From Porphyra umbilicalis (lineage: Eukaryota; Rhodophyta; Bangiophyceae; Bangiales; Bangiaceae): a stretch of DNA of 64,000 nucleotides. Positions 54,618 through 64,000 of the stretch are shown piece after piece (positions within the stretch are counted from its first letter, which is position 1; each line of letters opens with the position of its first letter). The stretch covers positions 30,373-94,372 of the forward strand of contig KV919064.1 of NCBI GenBank assembly GCA_002049455.2, written 5' to 3'. The position numbers and the translations under genes are program-made. The notes under the pieces were generated by a model. That model was not told the origin of the DNA. It searched no databases and saw only the letters and a list, made by a program, of their open reading frames with translations.

Positions 54618-55037
54618 CTACGCCATGCCCGTGCCCTTGAACGGCCCCGTGTACCGGAGCACCGTCCGCACGTTGCCGACGGCGCACTTGCACATGGGGT
54701 TAGCCCCGACGATCGGACCGGTGCACTCGTGTTGGGGCTCGACGCAAAAGAGGTCGCACCCCCCGTCCCCGGCGTCGTCGCAGTAGTAGACGGCCGTGTC
54801 GGGGGTGGTGAGCGTGCACCACGGGTCCGTCGCGCCGACCGCCGGCGGGGAAACGGTCAACCGGGGGAGGGACATGGCCGAGCAGCGGCACCAGCCGAGG
54901 ACGATGCCGACGTCGGCGTCGGTTTGGCACCGCGGGGAGCCAGCGGGAGCGCCCGCAACGGGGGCAGTCAGGGCGACGACAAGAGCGACAGCGGCGGCCG
55001 AGACGACGAGGACGGAGCGAACCGCCAAGACGGCCAT
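54618..55037 (-). CDS. Small secreted Cys-rich protein, 139 aa
   Basis: The start codon at 55037 begins a clear signal peptide (MAVLAVRSVLVVSAAAVALV, cleavage near GAPAG at 29-33). The mature part of about 107 residues has ten Cys (37, 50, 52, 74, 86, 94, 98, 105, 116, 118), enough for five disulfides, with spacing CRC, CDLFC and CKC. It contains Trp/Tyr pairs (GWCRC, AVYYCDD) but no catalytic motif I know. The longer open frame upstream of this ATG is Arg/Pro-rich and discarded. It is probably extracellular or in the wall; a role in matrix structure or defence is guesswork. It is convergent with the SRPBCC gene and divergent from TFIIE alpha. Confidence 0.7.
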   Translation of the reverse strand: MAVLAVRSVLVVSAAAVALVVALTAPVAGAPAGSPRCQTDADVGIVLGWCRCSAMSLPRLTVSPPAVGATDPWCTLTTPDTAVYYCDDAGDGGCDLFCVEPQHECTGPIVGANPMCKCAVGNVRTVLRYTGPFKGTGMA

Positions 55038-56492
55038 GGCGAGGGAGGTAGAAGGGAAGAAGAGAGAAGACCGGGGAGCGGAAGACGCGGGCAGCGCGGG
55101 AGATGGTGAGCAAGCGGTAGAGATGAATGGGGGTGGGGTCAGGAGGTGTTTGGCGCTTCTAGGTTGGTGTGCACGTGTGAGCGTTGGTGTGCGTAAGGAG
55201 TGCTGGTGATGGTAGTGGCTGTGGTGAGAGTGAATCGCGCCCCCCGGCCGTGCCCTTGTAACCCGCGCCGAACCGCGCGACGCGGCCGCCCACGACGTGC
55301 ATCGCTGCGGGTGCCCAAACCTGCGGTGCCCCTCAGGCGACCGCCGCGCGCGCCGCGCGGCAGCGCCACAACGCGGCGACGCGCGCGAGGGGCGTCCCTC
55401 GGCAGCCCCCCAATTCCCCACCCACCCGACCCGCCTCGGATGGTGCGTTTGCCCTCGCGCGGCACCCGGCGGGTGGGGTCGGCACCCCCGCCGGCCCCGC
55501 CGCGGTGGACCCGCCGTCCCCTCTGGCTGGCACCCGCCGGGCCCCCGGTAGCACTTTCGGCCCGCAGCCCCACACCGACGGGGGCGTCGGGGCGGCCCAT
55601 CCACGGCGGGACGGGTGGCGGGGGGGGGGGCAAACGCAAGACCGTCGCAGCCGCCGCCGGCGGGTCGACCGACGCGCGCACGCGCGCGGCACCCCGCGCC
55701 GGCCGGCGGGTCGCCACCCCCCCCGCCGCGGCTTCCATCGCCCACCCCCGGCGGGCGGGCGCCCGTGGGGCGTGCACGGTGGGCGAGCGGGCGGCGCGCG
55801 CGCCACGCCGCCGGGCGGGCCCCCGCGGGCGACGCGCGGCGACGCGGGCAGGCGGGGCGGCGGCGCGCCACGACGGGCGGGCGTCGGCATTGCTGACGCG
55901 GGCGTCGTGCGGGGGGGCGCGACCGGCGGCCCGCCGGGTCGCCGCGTCGAGGCGGTCGGGCAGGTATACCTGCACCGTACCGGTACGGCCGGGCGGCGGC
56001 GGTAGCGACGGCGATGGGCGGTGAAAGCGCTGGCCGCGTGCCCTTTGAGGTGCCGGCTGATTTCAGTACTCATTTTGTGGCGAAAACAGTGATCGTGCGG
56101 TGGTACAGTTCACCGTACTTAATCACAACTTTCCAAAATACGCAATGGATGATCGCAAAGCTTCATATTTTCGGAAGAAATATCAGTGAGTCTGACATGT
56201 CTGACGTGTCGCACTGGCTTTTTACCCCATGTCATCTCTTTCGTCGCTCCCGTGAGTGCTGCGTATACCGTCGACCGACCCCTTGCGCGTGCTCGACTCG
56301 TCTGGCGTCAGAACACGGAGCTCTGTTGGTCTCTGCTTCTCTTTTCCCTCTCTCTTCTTGCGGGCTGTGCGTCCGCCGACGCTACCCGGCTTGGAGGTCT
56401 TGGTTGCTGCCCCACCCCACGGCCCCGTCTGGTGCTTCTGCGTCCTCGTCTTGCGCCCCCCACTGCACCGCCGCCCGCCCCCTGCTGCCACG
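55038..56492. other. Divergent upstream region, no gene supported
   Basis: 55250-56000 is GC-rich and open in several frames without natural composition. 56040-56200 is AT-richer and then a pyrimidine-rich leader runs to the TFIIE start codon. An in-frame open stretch before the TFIIE ATG is regarded as 5' leader because family homology starts at the chosen Met. Confidence 0.45.
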
Positions 56493-57584
56493 ATGCCTGA
56501 CAAAGAACCAGAAAAAGCCATCCCCGTCCCCACCGTCGTCAAGGACTTTGTGCGCATGGTCGTCCGCGCCTTTGGCACGCCCGTCTTCATCGTCGTTGTC
56601 GATGCCATCCTCCGCGAAGGCTACGTCCGCGTCGAATCCATGTCCTCCACCCTCAAGATGCCTGCCAAGGAGCTGCGGACGACGCTCAAGCAGTTGTGTG
56701 AGGCGGGCTTTGCGCGCTCCGAGCGCCGCAGCTTGCGGCGGGAGAACACGGGCAACCCGCTCGCGCCCGCGCGGTCGGTGCAGTCGGAAATCTTTTTTGT
56801 CCCCCACACGGAGATCCTCGACTCGTTCCGCTACCGGCTGGACGTGATCAAGGAGGACCTCGACGCCAAGATTGGCAACGAGCTCGAACACCAAATGTAC
56901 CGGTGCCCCCGCTGTCGGGCGCTCTACACCGCCCTCGACGCCACGTCGCGCACCGACTCGGTGACGGGCCGCTTCAAGTGCGACGCGGAGATTGGGCGCA
57001 ACGTCGAGTGCGGCACGCTCATGGAGGAGGAGGACACGGCGGGGGAGCGCGCGGCGCTCGTCGCGCTCAAGGAGCGCTTTGACGCCGAGGTGCGGCCGCT
57101 GCGCGAGCAGTTTGCCGCCTGCGAGGGCGTGCCGATGCCCGACCACCCGCTCGACGGGCTCGACGAGTTGGAGCTCGGCCGCGTCGTCACGGACGCGGAG
57201 ATCCACGGCCCCGACGGGGGGCTGACGGGCGACTATGGGGGCGTGGCGGGCGACACGGAGCAAAAGATCGATGTGGAAATCGAGTCGTCGGCGCCCGACG
57301 AGCAGGCGCGGCGGGACGCGCTCGCCGCCAAAAACGCCGACGCCATCCCCGACGGGCCGTCGTGGTTCAAAAAGGGCACCAAGCGGGGCGCAGAGGACGA
57401 GGAGGAGGAGCCCGCCGCGGGGTGGGAGGAGGGGGGGAAGGGCGGGGGGGAGGGGGGGGGCGCCGCCGCGGGCGACGACGACGCGCCAGACGACTATGCG
57501 GCGCAGTACATGGCGCAAATGATGAAGCAGGCGGCGGCGGCGGCGGGGAACAAGGGCTCGGGCAGCGGGGGGGGAGGCAGCTGA
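56493..57584 (+). CDS. GTF2E1: Transcription initiation factor TFIIE, alpha subunit
   Basis: 363 residues, single exon, no frame break. TFIIE alpha recruits TFIIH to the RNA polymerase II preinitiation complex in the nucleus. The N-terminus (VVKDFVRMVVRAFGTPVFIV, DAILREGYVRVESMSSTLKM, LRTTLKQLCEAGFARSERR) is the extended winged helix of the TFE/IIE alpha family (about residues 15-85). A linker (FFVPHTEILDSFRYRLDVIK) leads to the zinc ribbon, with Cys138, Cys141, Cys163 and Cys173 (YRCPRCRALYT ... FKCDAEIGRNVECG). The second Cys pair is spaced CX9C rather than the usual CX2C. The C-terminal third is acidic (GAEDEEEEP), then Gly-rich and Met/Gln-bearing (DDYAAQYMAQMMKQ). The start was chosen because the conserved domain begins eight residues later. 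Convergent with the transporter gene. Confidence 0.92.
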   Translation: MPDKEPEKAIPVPTVVKDFVRMVVRAFGTPVFIVVVDAILREGYVRVESMSSTLKMPAKELRTTLKQLCEAGFARSERRSLRRENTGNPLAPARSVQSEIFFVPHTEILDSFRYRLDVIKEDLDAKIGNELEHQMYRCPRCRALYTALDATSRTDSVTGRFKCDAEIGRNVECGTLMEEEDTAGERAALVALKERFDAEVRPLREQFAACEGVPMPDHPLDGLDELELGRVVTDAEIHGPDGGLTGDYGGVAGDTEQKIDVEIESSAPDEQARRDALAAKNADAIPDGPSWFKKGTKRGAEDEEEEPAAGWEEGGKGGGEGGGAAAGDDDAPDDYAAQYMAQMMKQAAAAAGNKGSGSGGGGS

Positions 57585-57827
57585 GGGGGTGCCTGCACAC
57601 CCCTTTTGCAGTGCACTCGTGGTGGTCCGTGCTCCATTGTTTTGTTTTGTTCCCGGCATGGATGTCAGCCCGGCGCTTGCCAGGCACACTCTGTACATAG
57701 GCCGCATAGATACAGTTTTGTTGTCAGCAACCTCTCCCTCCTGGCGCGGACCGCGTGTCCGACTGCCACCACCCCTTGCCCCCAAAACACAAAAACAAGG
57801 CAAAAAAAACGGGGCGGTCAAGGAGCA
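57585..57827. other. Convergent 3' region
   Basis: 243 bases between converging stops. No coding signal. An A8 stretch lies near 57803. Confidence 0.5.
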
Positions 57828-59826
57828 TCAAACCAGCTCCTCTGCCTTTTTGGCTTCCCCCCCCTCCCCACCCCCCCCCCCCGCCCCATCTGGCGGCGCC
57901 TCGTCCAACCACCCGAGCAGCGGCAGGGGAAGCACGCCCAAAAAACAACACACGCCGACGAGCAGCGCCAGGTTGTCATAGTGCCCCTCAGACACGCCGA
58001 GCGCCGCCGTCAGCGCCGCGCCCGACTCGTTGGCCACCACCCCCGACGCGTTGTACACGCTCATGAGGGCGGCAAAGAGGCTCGCCTCCACGTCTGGGGG
58101 ACACAGGCGCGCGGCGAGCACGAGCGTCGGCATGAAGCTGACCTGCCCGAGGACCGTCAGCACGGCCGCGTCGGTGAGCGCAAAGAGGCGGTCGGGGATG
58201 CCGAGCGCCACGTTGAGCCGCGTGACGAGCGCGAGCTGCGTCAGCGACAGGGGCAGCCCAATGAGCGTCGCCCAGAGCATCACCCGCTTGGTCGGCACGG
58301 ATCGGAGGTAGCGGCGAAAGACGTAGACGCCGCAGAGCGCCGCCACGGACGAGACGAGGCGGACGCGGCCGAGGAATTCGGGGCCAAAGCCGAGCTCCCC
58401 CGTTTGGAAGAAAAAGAGCGCCGCGTCGGGGGACGGGGTCGCTTGCCACAAAAACACAAAGGCGGCGGGGAGGTACACCTGCCGCTGGGAGAGGGCGCCC
58501 CACAGGCGGCCGGCGCGGAGGCGGAAATCCGCAACCGTCGCCGCCACCCCCCCGCCGCGCCGCGCGACGCGCGTCTCGGGGATGAGGAGGGAGAGGGAGG
58601 CGGTCGCAATGGGAAAGAGGGCGGTCAGCCCAAACACCTGCCGCGCCGACAGGACGGTCAGGAGGGAGCCCGAAAAGTAGGCCGACAGCACCCCGCCCGT
58701 CGCCGAGGCGCCCCACATGAGGCTTTGCAAGCCGCCCGCCACTTCGGCCGACGCGCCGCGGCTGCGCTCCACAACGAGCGAGTCGGCAACGACATCCGAG
58801 ATGGCCACCGACGCGGCGCCGAGCGTCGCCGCCGCAATCGCCTGCGTCGGCGTCGTTGCCCACACCGCCAGCGCCGTCCACGCAAAGGCGCCGAGGGCGC
58901 CCGCGCCCGCCAGGTAGGAGCGGCGGCGGTAGCCAAACAGCGGGAGCGCGTCTGAGAGGAAGCCGTAGAGGGGTTTGATGAGCCACGGAAAGACCGTGAC
59001 GCCCGTCAGCGCCGACACGGCGGCGGGGGAGAGGCCGAGGTCGTCTTTGAGGAAAAAGGAGAGCGCCAGCCGCGAAATGCCGAGGGCGCCCTGCACAAAG
59101 TAGACGCACAGGATGGCGGTGAGTTCGGGGGTGAGGGGGGTGCCGAGCGCGCGCTCCGCCGTCGCGAGGAAGCGCGACCGCGCGTCGGATGGGGGGGGGG
59201 GGGGGGGGGCGCAGCGCCACCGCTGCTGCGACGCGCCCCCGTGGGCGCCGCCGCCCCCACGCCATTGCCCGACGCGGTGAGGGCGTCGGCCGGGGGGGGC
59301 ACGACCCCGCCGCCCCCGACGCGCGCCGCATCGTCGGCGGCCGCCTCCCCCTCCGTTGCGGGCACACCCACCAGCGGCTCTGCGTCGGTCAAGGGGGCAG
59401 CGGCGGCGGCCGCTGCCGCCGCCGCCGCCGCCGCCGCCGCCGACCGCCGCGCGGCGGGGGTGTCCCCCCCGCCGGCCCGTCGGCGCCCGCCCGCGGGGGC
59501 CCAACGCCGGCCCCCGACGGCCGCCGCGGCGCCAGCCGGTGCATGACGCGCCCGCGGCCGACGGCGACGGAGCGACGGGGACCGGGCAAGGCGCCCGCCG
59601 CCGACAAGCAGCCACCGCCACGGACCCGTGACGCCGCCGCCGCCGCCGCCGCCGGGGCAACCACAAACGCGGGTCGCGCCGCGGCGGCTGGCGGCAGCGG
59701 CGCACGAGCGCAAACGCCGCTCGCGTTGCCGGCGTCAGCGCCGACGCGGGCGCCATGCGCGCGGCGGGGGGGGGTGCCGACGACGCCCGCGGGCGGCGGG
59801 CGCCCGCACGGGGCGGAGCGCCGCAT
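57828..59826 (-). CDS. Folate/biopterin transporter (BT1/FBT family), probably plastid
   Basis: A major-facilitator-type membrane carrier for folates or pterins. Plant and cyanobacterial members act in the plastid envelope or plasma membrane. The core is unbroken from about 59190 to the stop and shows the family signature FFLKDDLGLSPAAVSALTG, then FPWLIKPLYGFLSDALPLFG, YRRRSYL, and SDVVADSLVVERSRG, with about 12 hydrophobic segments. The C-terminus is hydrophilic (EAPPDGAGGGGGEGG...KAEELV). Upstream of a G19 tract (59191-59209, minus-strand C tract) the natural reading is one frame over (LTDAEPLVGVPATEGEAAAD, GVVPPPADALTASGNGVGAA). Further upstream it shifts once more to an Ala/Arg-rich transit-like stretch reachable from ATG 59826 (MRRSAPCGRPPPAG). 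The first Met is therefore uncertain; ATG 59756 in another frame is an alternative. Both shifts fit one missing base. Confidence 0.88.
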
Positions 59827-60380
59827 GGCGGGGCGGTGCAGGGGCGCGCCACACCGCCACGGCGGGACGTGGGGGGGGGGGGGGGGTGGGAGAGGACGCG
59901 GGAAAATGTAGGCGGCCCGATTGACAGCGGTACGCGGCCGTCGCGGGCGTGGCGTGCGGCAGGGGGTGGCGGGGGCGCGGCGCGGGCGGGGGGGGGGGGG
60001 CGACGTTGACCACGGGGGGGGGGCGGGTGGCGGACGGGGGTGGCGGATGGGGTGGCGGCCGCGGGGCCGGCGGGGCGCGGCTCCCGCGGGGCGCGGCGAG
60101 CACGACGCCAATCCCCCCCCCCGCGCCGAGGTCCGAATTTGCACGTGCGGAGCGGCTCGAATGCGGGCGTCGGGTGGACTTGATCCGACCGCACTTGCGG
60201 CGCGGCACTGCGTCAGACAAATGACCGGGGGCGTTTTGCCTCGACGCTGCTGCCGTCGCCGCGCCGGCCGCGCCGACCGCCGTCGCGGCCGCGGGCCGGG
60301 CGCCCCGCCGCGGCGGCGGCCCGACGCGCCCGCGCGGGCGGGGTGGGTGCCGGCGGCGCCCGCGTCGGGCCGCCGCCGCC
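59827..60380. other. Divergent promoter region of transporter and SNAPC1-like gene
   Basis: About 550 bases, GC-rich with G tracts at 59871-59886 and about 59988-60000. No TATA-like element is obvious. Confidence 0.45.
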
Positions 60381-60477
60381 ATGGCGTCGTCGTCCTCCCC
60401 ACCGGCCAAGCGCGCGCGTACGCGCGCCGCGACGGGCGGCGGTGGGCGGGCGGCGGCGGGCGGCGGCGGGGCGGTCC

Positions 60478-60524
<47 letters not shown>

Positions 60525-61951
60525 CCGCCCGCCCGTGTCACTGCGGCGACGGCGCTCGAGGCCCCCCCGCTGCTGGGTGTGACGCGTCGCCTCGCGGTGG
60601 GGCGCGCGCGCGTCGCGGACGCTGCGGCCGTCGCCCCGCAAGCGCCGCTGCCGCCCCACCCCCCGACGCCCCACCGGCCGGCACCGCGGGTCGCGGGGGT
60701 GGGCCCCCCCCCCCCCCCCCGCCGCCCCTTACCCCGGCCCCCCCCCCGAGGCGGTGCTTCCCCCCCCCTCCTCGACCTCCGCCGCTTCCTCGTCGCCGTC
60801 CTCACCGACGGCACCCCCCCAACGTGGGCGGCCGTCGCCGCCCGCTGGGCCGCCTCCACCTTTGGGCTCCTCCCCGCCGCCGCGCCCGCCGGACGCCACG
60901 CGCCGCCGGCGTCTGCGCACACGGCGGCGCTGCTGCGCCTCGCCCTCACCATGGCGTTGCACCCCCACGTGGTCGGCGTCGCAGCCGGCGAGCACCCCCC
61001 CGCCGCCGTCACGGGCGCCGCGCTCCTCACGCTCTACGCCTTGTACGCGTCGCAGGCGGGGGCCGCCGACGGCGGCGCGGCGCCGACCGACGCGCCCCGC
61101 CGGGGGTGGACGGCGTCGGCGCCGCCGCCCCGCCCGCCGCCGCCGGTGCGCATCCGGCTGGTGCCGGCGGAGGAGGCGGCGCTCGCCGCGCTGGTGGCGG
61201 GGGGGGGGCTCCCGCCCGACGCCGTCGCGGCCGTCGCCCACCTCCACCGCGCGCGCGCGTGGGCGCTCGTTGCGGGGGGGGTCCACGCGCCCGCGCGTGT
61301 GCCGGCGGTGGCGCCCGCGGCGGTGCCGGGCATGCGCGGCGCGCGCACGTTGGTGGGGGGGGGGGTGGTGGGGGGCGTCGACGGGCGGATGGGGGGGGGG
61401 GGGGGGGGGGGAGGGGGAGGGGGGGGGGGTAGAGATGTGGGGCCCCGCCGTTGCGGCAGAGGAGCGGTCGTGGTGGGGGGGGGTGCTCGCCGGGGGGGGG
61501 GTGCCGCCGCTGGGGGGGGGGGAGGGGGCGGTCGAGGAGGGCACGCCCGCGGCGGTGACGACAACGGCGGCGACGGCGGCGGCGGCGGCGGCGGCGACGG
61601 CGGCGGCGGCGACGGCGGCGCCCGACGCGGCGACGGTGGCGGCGGTGGAGGCGGCGCTCGCCGAAGCGGCGGCCGCGTCGGGGGAGCGCGTGTGGGGTGG
61701 CCCCCCCCCGCGGCGGGCGACGACGCCACGGGCGGCGGCGGCGGCGGCGGCGCCGACGCGGCCGCCGCCCCCGCCGGCAGCGTCGGCGCGGCGGTCGCCG
61801 CCTTGGCCGCCGCCGCCGCCGCGCGGGCGCGCGTCGGCGGCGCGGGCGCGCCGGCGGTCCCGCCCGCCGCCGCGGCGGCGCTCGTCCGCCACCTGCGCGC
61901 GGCGGCCGAGGCGGGGGGGGGGGGGGGGGGGCGGGCGGTCGCGGCGGCTGA
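60381..61951 (+). CDS. SNAPC1: SNAPc subunit 1-like (SNAP43 family) protein, broken at G tracts
   Basis: SNAPC1 is part of the complex that binds snRNA promoters for RNA polymerases II and III. From ATG 60381 (MASSSSPPAKRARTR, a likely nuclear localisation signal) an Ala-rich low-complexity part leads to a helical domain: LLDLRRFLVAVLTDGTPPTW, WAASTFGLL, TAALLRLALTMALHPHVVGV, then TGAALLTLYALYASQAG, VRIRLVPAEEAALAAL and AVAHLHRARAWALVAGG. The LYxLYxxQ motif with the following basic strand and helix is characteristic of the SNAP43 N-domain. From about 61350 G tracts shift the frame (DAATVAAVEAALAEAAAASG in one frame, SVGAAVAALAAAAAARARVG in another). After the last tract the frame one base over ends at TGA 61949, just before a T32 tract. 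The literal frame would instead run through poly-T to 61991. Family call moderate. Confidence 0.55.
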
Positions 61952-61954
61952 TGC

Positions 61955-61955
<1 letters not shown>

Positions 61956-61987
<32 letters not shown>
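61956..61987. repeat. T32 mononucleotide tract
   Basis: Thirty-two consecutive T residues directly after the probable SNAPC1-like stop codon, followed at about 62011 by a long G tract (62012-62039 region). Confidence 0.85.
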
Positions 61988-61990
<3 letters not shown>

Positions 61991-64000
61991 AGTCAAGGGG
62001 GCATGCGGAGCAGGGGGGGGGGGGGGGGGGGGGGGGGGGTCGGTCGGCCGCCCACGAGGCGCCCGCCGGCGCGGCGCGTGGGCGGGGGGGGTCACGGCGC
62101 GCGCGGGCGGCGGGTTGGGCACGCCGTGCACCTGCTATGCGCACGGGGATGGGGACCGAGGCGTGCGCCGGCTGCCGCGGCCGAGGGGCAAAGCAGCAGC
62201 GCCCGTTGTGGTGCACAAAACGGCAGCCGCGGCGCTTCCCGCCACCTCGGTCCCGACCGCAACCCCAAACCGCCCCGACCGGCGACGGCGCGCGGTGGCC
62301 GCCAGGCAGGCGATGCAGTATCGCCTGGCGGCCAGCGCGATGGGGCCACCCCCCGGTCACTCGTCATCTCTCTGCCTCTGCCTTGTCCCCGCCGTTTTGG
62401 CAGCGTGCACGTGTCCCCAGCGGCGCACCACCACGGGCCAGCGCGCCCACCCGATTGGCCGGCGACGGTGTGTGTGCCGTCGCGCCGCCGCCGCAGCGCG
62501 CGGATGCCGTCCCGGCGCCGCAGTCAAAACGGCCGCGCGCGGCGCGCTCTCCGGCCGGATCAAGGCGGCAGCGCGGGCGCCCCGTCCGCCGCCCCCGCCA
62601 AGCGGCGCGCGCCGCGCTCCTCCCGCCGACGGCGGGGCGCACCCCCCCCGCGCGCCCCCGCACGCGCGGCGCGCGGCGGCGCCGCCCAAGCGTCGGCGCG
62701 CACACGGCCACGCCGCCGCTTGGCGTGGCCGCCGTGGCCGACGCTTGTGCCGGCCGTTGCGCGCCGTGCCGGCAGGGCGCTGCCGGGCGGCAGCGCCGGG
62801 CGGGACCGCTGCTCGCGCCGCGCACGGCCGGCGGGGCGTCGCTGAGGCGCGTGCGCTTGAGCGGGTGCGACGGGGGGAGGGGCGGGTGCGCAATGACGTG
62901 GGCCACGGCGCCCCACCGCCGCTGCTGCGCCGCCGCGCCGTGCTGGCGCGGACAAGGTGGTATTTTTTTTCCTTCTCTTGCATGGGGGGCTGCGGCGCGC
63001 GGCCGCGGGCGGACCCAACACGGTCGCGGCGGCGGCCGCGGCGGGATGTCTGCGCGGTGCGCCCCCTGCCGCCACCTGGCACCTCGGGTGGCGGCGGCGC
63101 GGCGCGTGCGCCGACGCGGGTGGGTGCGGGGTGCGTGCGCGTGGGGTGTGCCCGCCGCGCGTGCGCCCACGCGGCGCGTGCGCGGCGGCGGCAAACGGGT
63201 ACAAGAGCGCCCGCCACTGCGCTTGGGGGTGGCCGCCCATCTCTGTCCCCGCATCCTATCCACGCCCGCCGCGGCGCAGGTGCCCCATTGTCAAAGGTGC
63301 AGATACGCCGCCGCACGTGCACGGTCGTCCTCTCGTTCGTCCCCCATCCACGTGCCACACCGCCCGACCCCCCCCCCGTGCTTCACGTCGACACCACCCC
63401 GCTCCACCTCCTTCTTCCGCGAGCCGCACCGCGCTTCTTCCGCTCTGCGTGCTCCTCCTCACAGCTGCGGTCTGCGTCTCCCGCACCGGGCCGTCGCGCC
63501 GACGCTCGCGCCTCGTGACCCGCGCTGGTCGCATCCCTTCTGGCGCTGTGCCGACGCGCTTGGCTCGGCGGCGGTCGTCGTCGTCCTTCCCTCCCGTCGA
63601 CGGTCGTCCTTTTTTCCCGTCCGGTGGCGGTCGTGCCCCCTGTGCTCGGCGGCTGCGCCCCGTGTGAGGCAGCCCCCACCACGCGTGTGCGGCGGCGGTC
63701 TTTCCCCGTGCGCGACGGTGGTGGCCTCCCGCCCGCAGCGGCAGCCTTTCCCGTTTGTCGGCGGTGGCCGTTGGTGGTTTGACTGGTGGTGAGCCCCACC
63801 CCCGTCTTGTCGCCTCGGGCTTCCAGCTCCCTCCGCGTCGACGCGGCGGCAAGGTCGTGGCCGGCCGCCCCACCTGGTGCCGCCGCGCACGGCCACCGCC
63901 TCTCTACCTCCCAGCGCCCTCTGCGTCGACGCGGCGTCGCAGCCAGAGCCCCCCGCCGCGCCAGGCGCTCCCGCCCAAGGCCGCCCCTCCCCCGCCACCG
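61988..64000. other. GC-rich end of window, no gene supported
   Basis: Long open frames on both strands are Arg/Pro/Ala-rich and mutually contradictory. From about 63360 a pyrimidine-rich stretch could be the leader of a plus-strand gene beyond the window. A 26 bp direct repeat with core CTCCGCGTCGACGCGGCG lies at 63822 and 63911 (two mismatches). Confidence 0.4.

Noticed and set aside
61956-61991. Poly-phenylalanine end of the SNAPC1-like protein
   Set aside because: A T32 tract translated as Phe is implausible; the neighbouring frame stops at 61949, consistent with the one-base shift seen at other G tracts.

Overview
The window looks like nuclear DNA of a GC-rich eukaryotic alga. A bangiophyte red alga of the Porphyra/Pyropia type is my best guess. 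The reasons are strong G/C bias with very long G or C tracts, mostly intron-poor genes with a few short GT-AG introns, plastid-type nuclear products (an NhaD antiporter and a folate/biopterin-type transporter with transit-like N-termini), secreted CHRD-domain proteins, and general eukaryotic genes (TFIIE alpha, a SNAPc subunit, prolyl oligopeptidase). The species is inferred from composition and gene content, not proved.

Layout. 0.7-5.5 kb: an NhaD-type Na+/H+ antiporter (+) convergent with a helical-repeat (PPR-like) gene (-), both broken into frames at G/C tracts. 6.6-8.2 kb: a secreted three-domain CHRD protein (-). 8.2-35.1 kb: a 27 kb island of mobile-element relics, decayed ORFs and GC-rich low-complexity DNA. 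It holds a 666 bp element inside a larger pair of inverted ends that also encloses a two-exon zinc-finger-like gene, a frame-broken double-stranded-beta-helix-like gene, a 403 bp inverted-repeat element, a 285 aa orphan gene, and a decayed IS630/Tc1-type transposase. 35.1-36.7 kb: a second CHRD gene in inverted orientation, about 95% identical in protein to the first. 37-39 kb: a three-exon Cys-rich orphan. 39.6-40.7 kb: an intact DDE transposase. 41-42.8 kb: a degenerate satellite. 44-46.3 kb: GC-rich low-complexity DNA. 46.6-47.7 kb: a 942 bp long-TIR element inserted into a 105 bp tandem repeat.

48-62 kb is the dense genic part: prolyl oligopeptidase (+), NMN adenylyltransferase (-), an SRPBCC/START-like protein (+), a secreted Cys-rich protein (-), TFIIE alpha (+), a folate/biopterin transporter (-) and a SNAPC1-like protein (+). 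Strands alternate strictly, giving convergent pairs separated by divergent promoter regions. The last 2 kb holds no gene I can support.

Two themes recur. First, at least six genes change reading frame exactly at long G/C tracts, usually in the direction of one missing base. This points to homopolymer under-calling in the assembly, or real tract instability, rather than gene death. Second, introns are short and five of the six I can place start with GTACGT. In the prolyl oligopeptidase gene the second intron contains a full-length copy of the first, donor to acceptor, which is the most unusual signal in the window.
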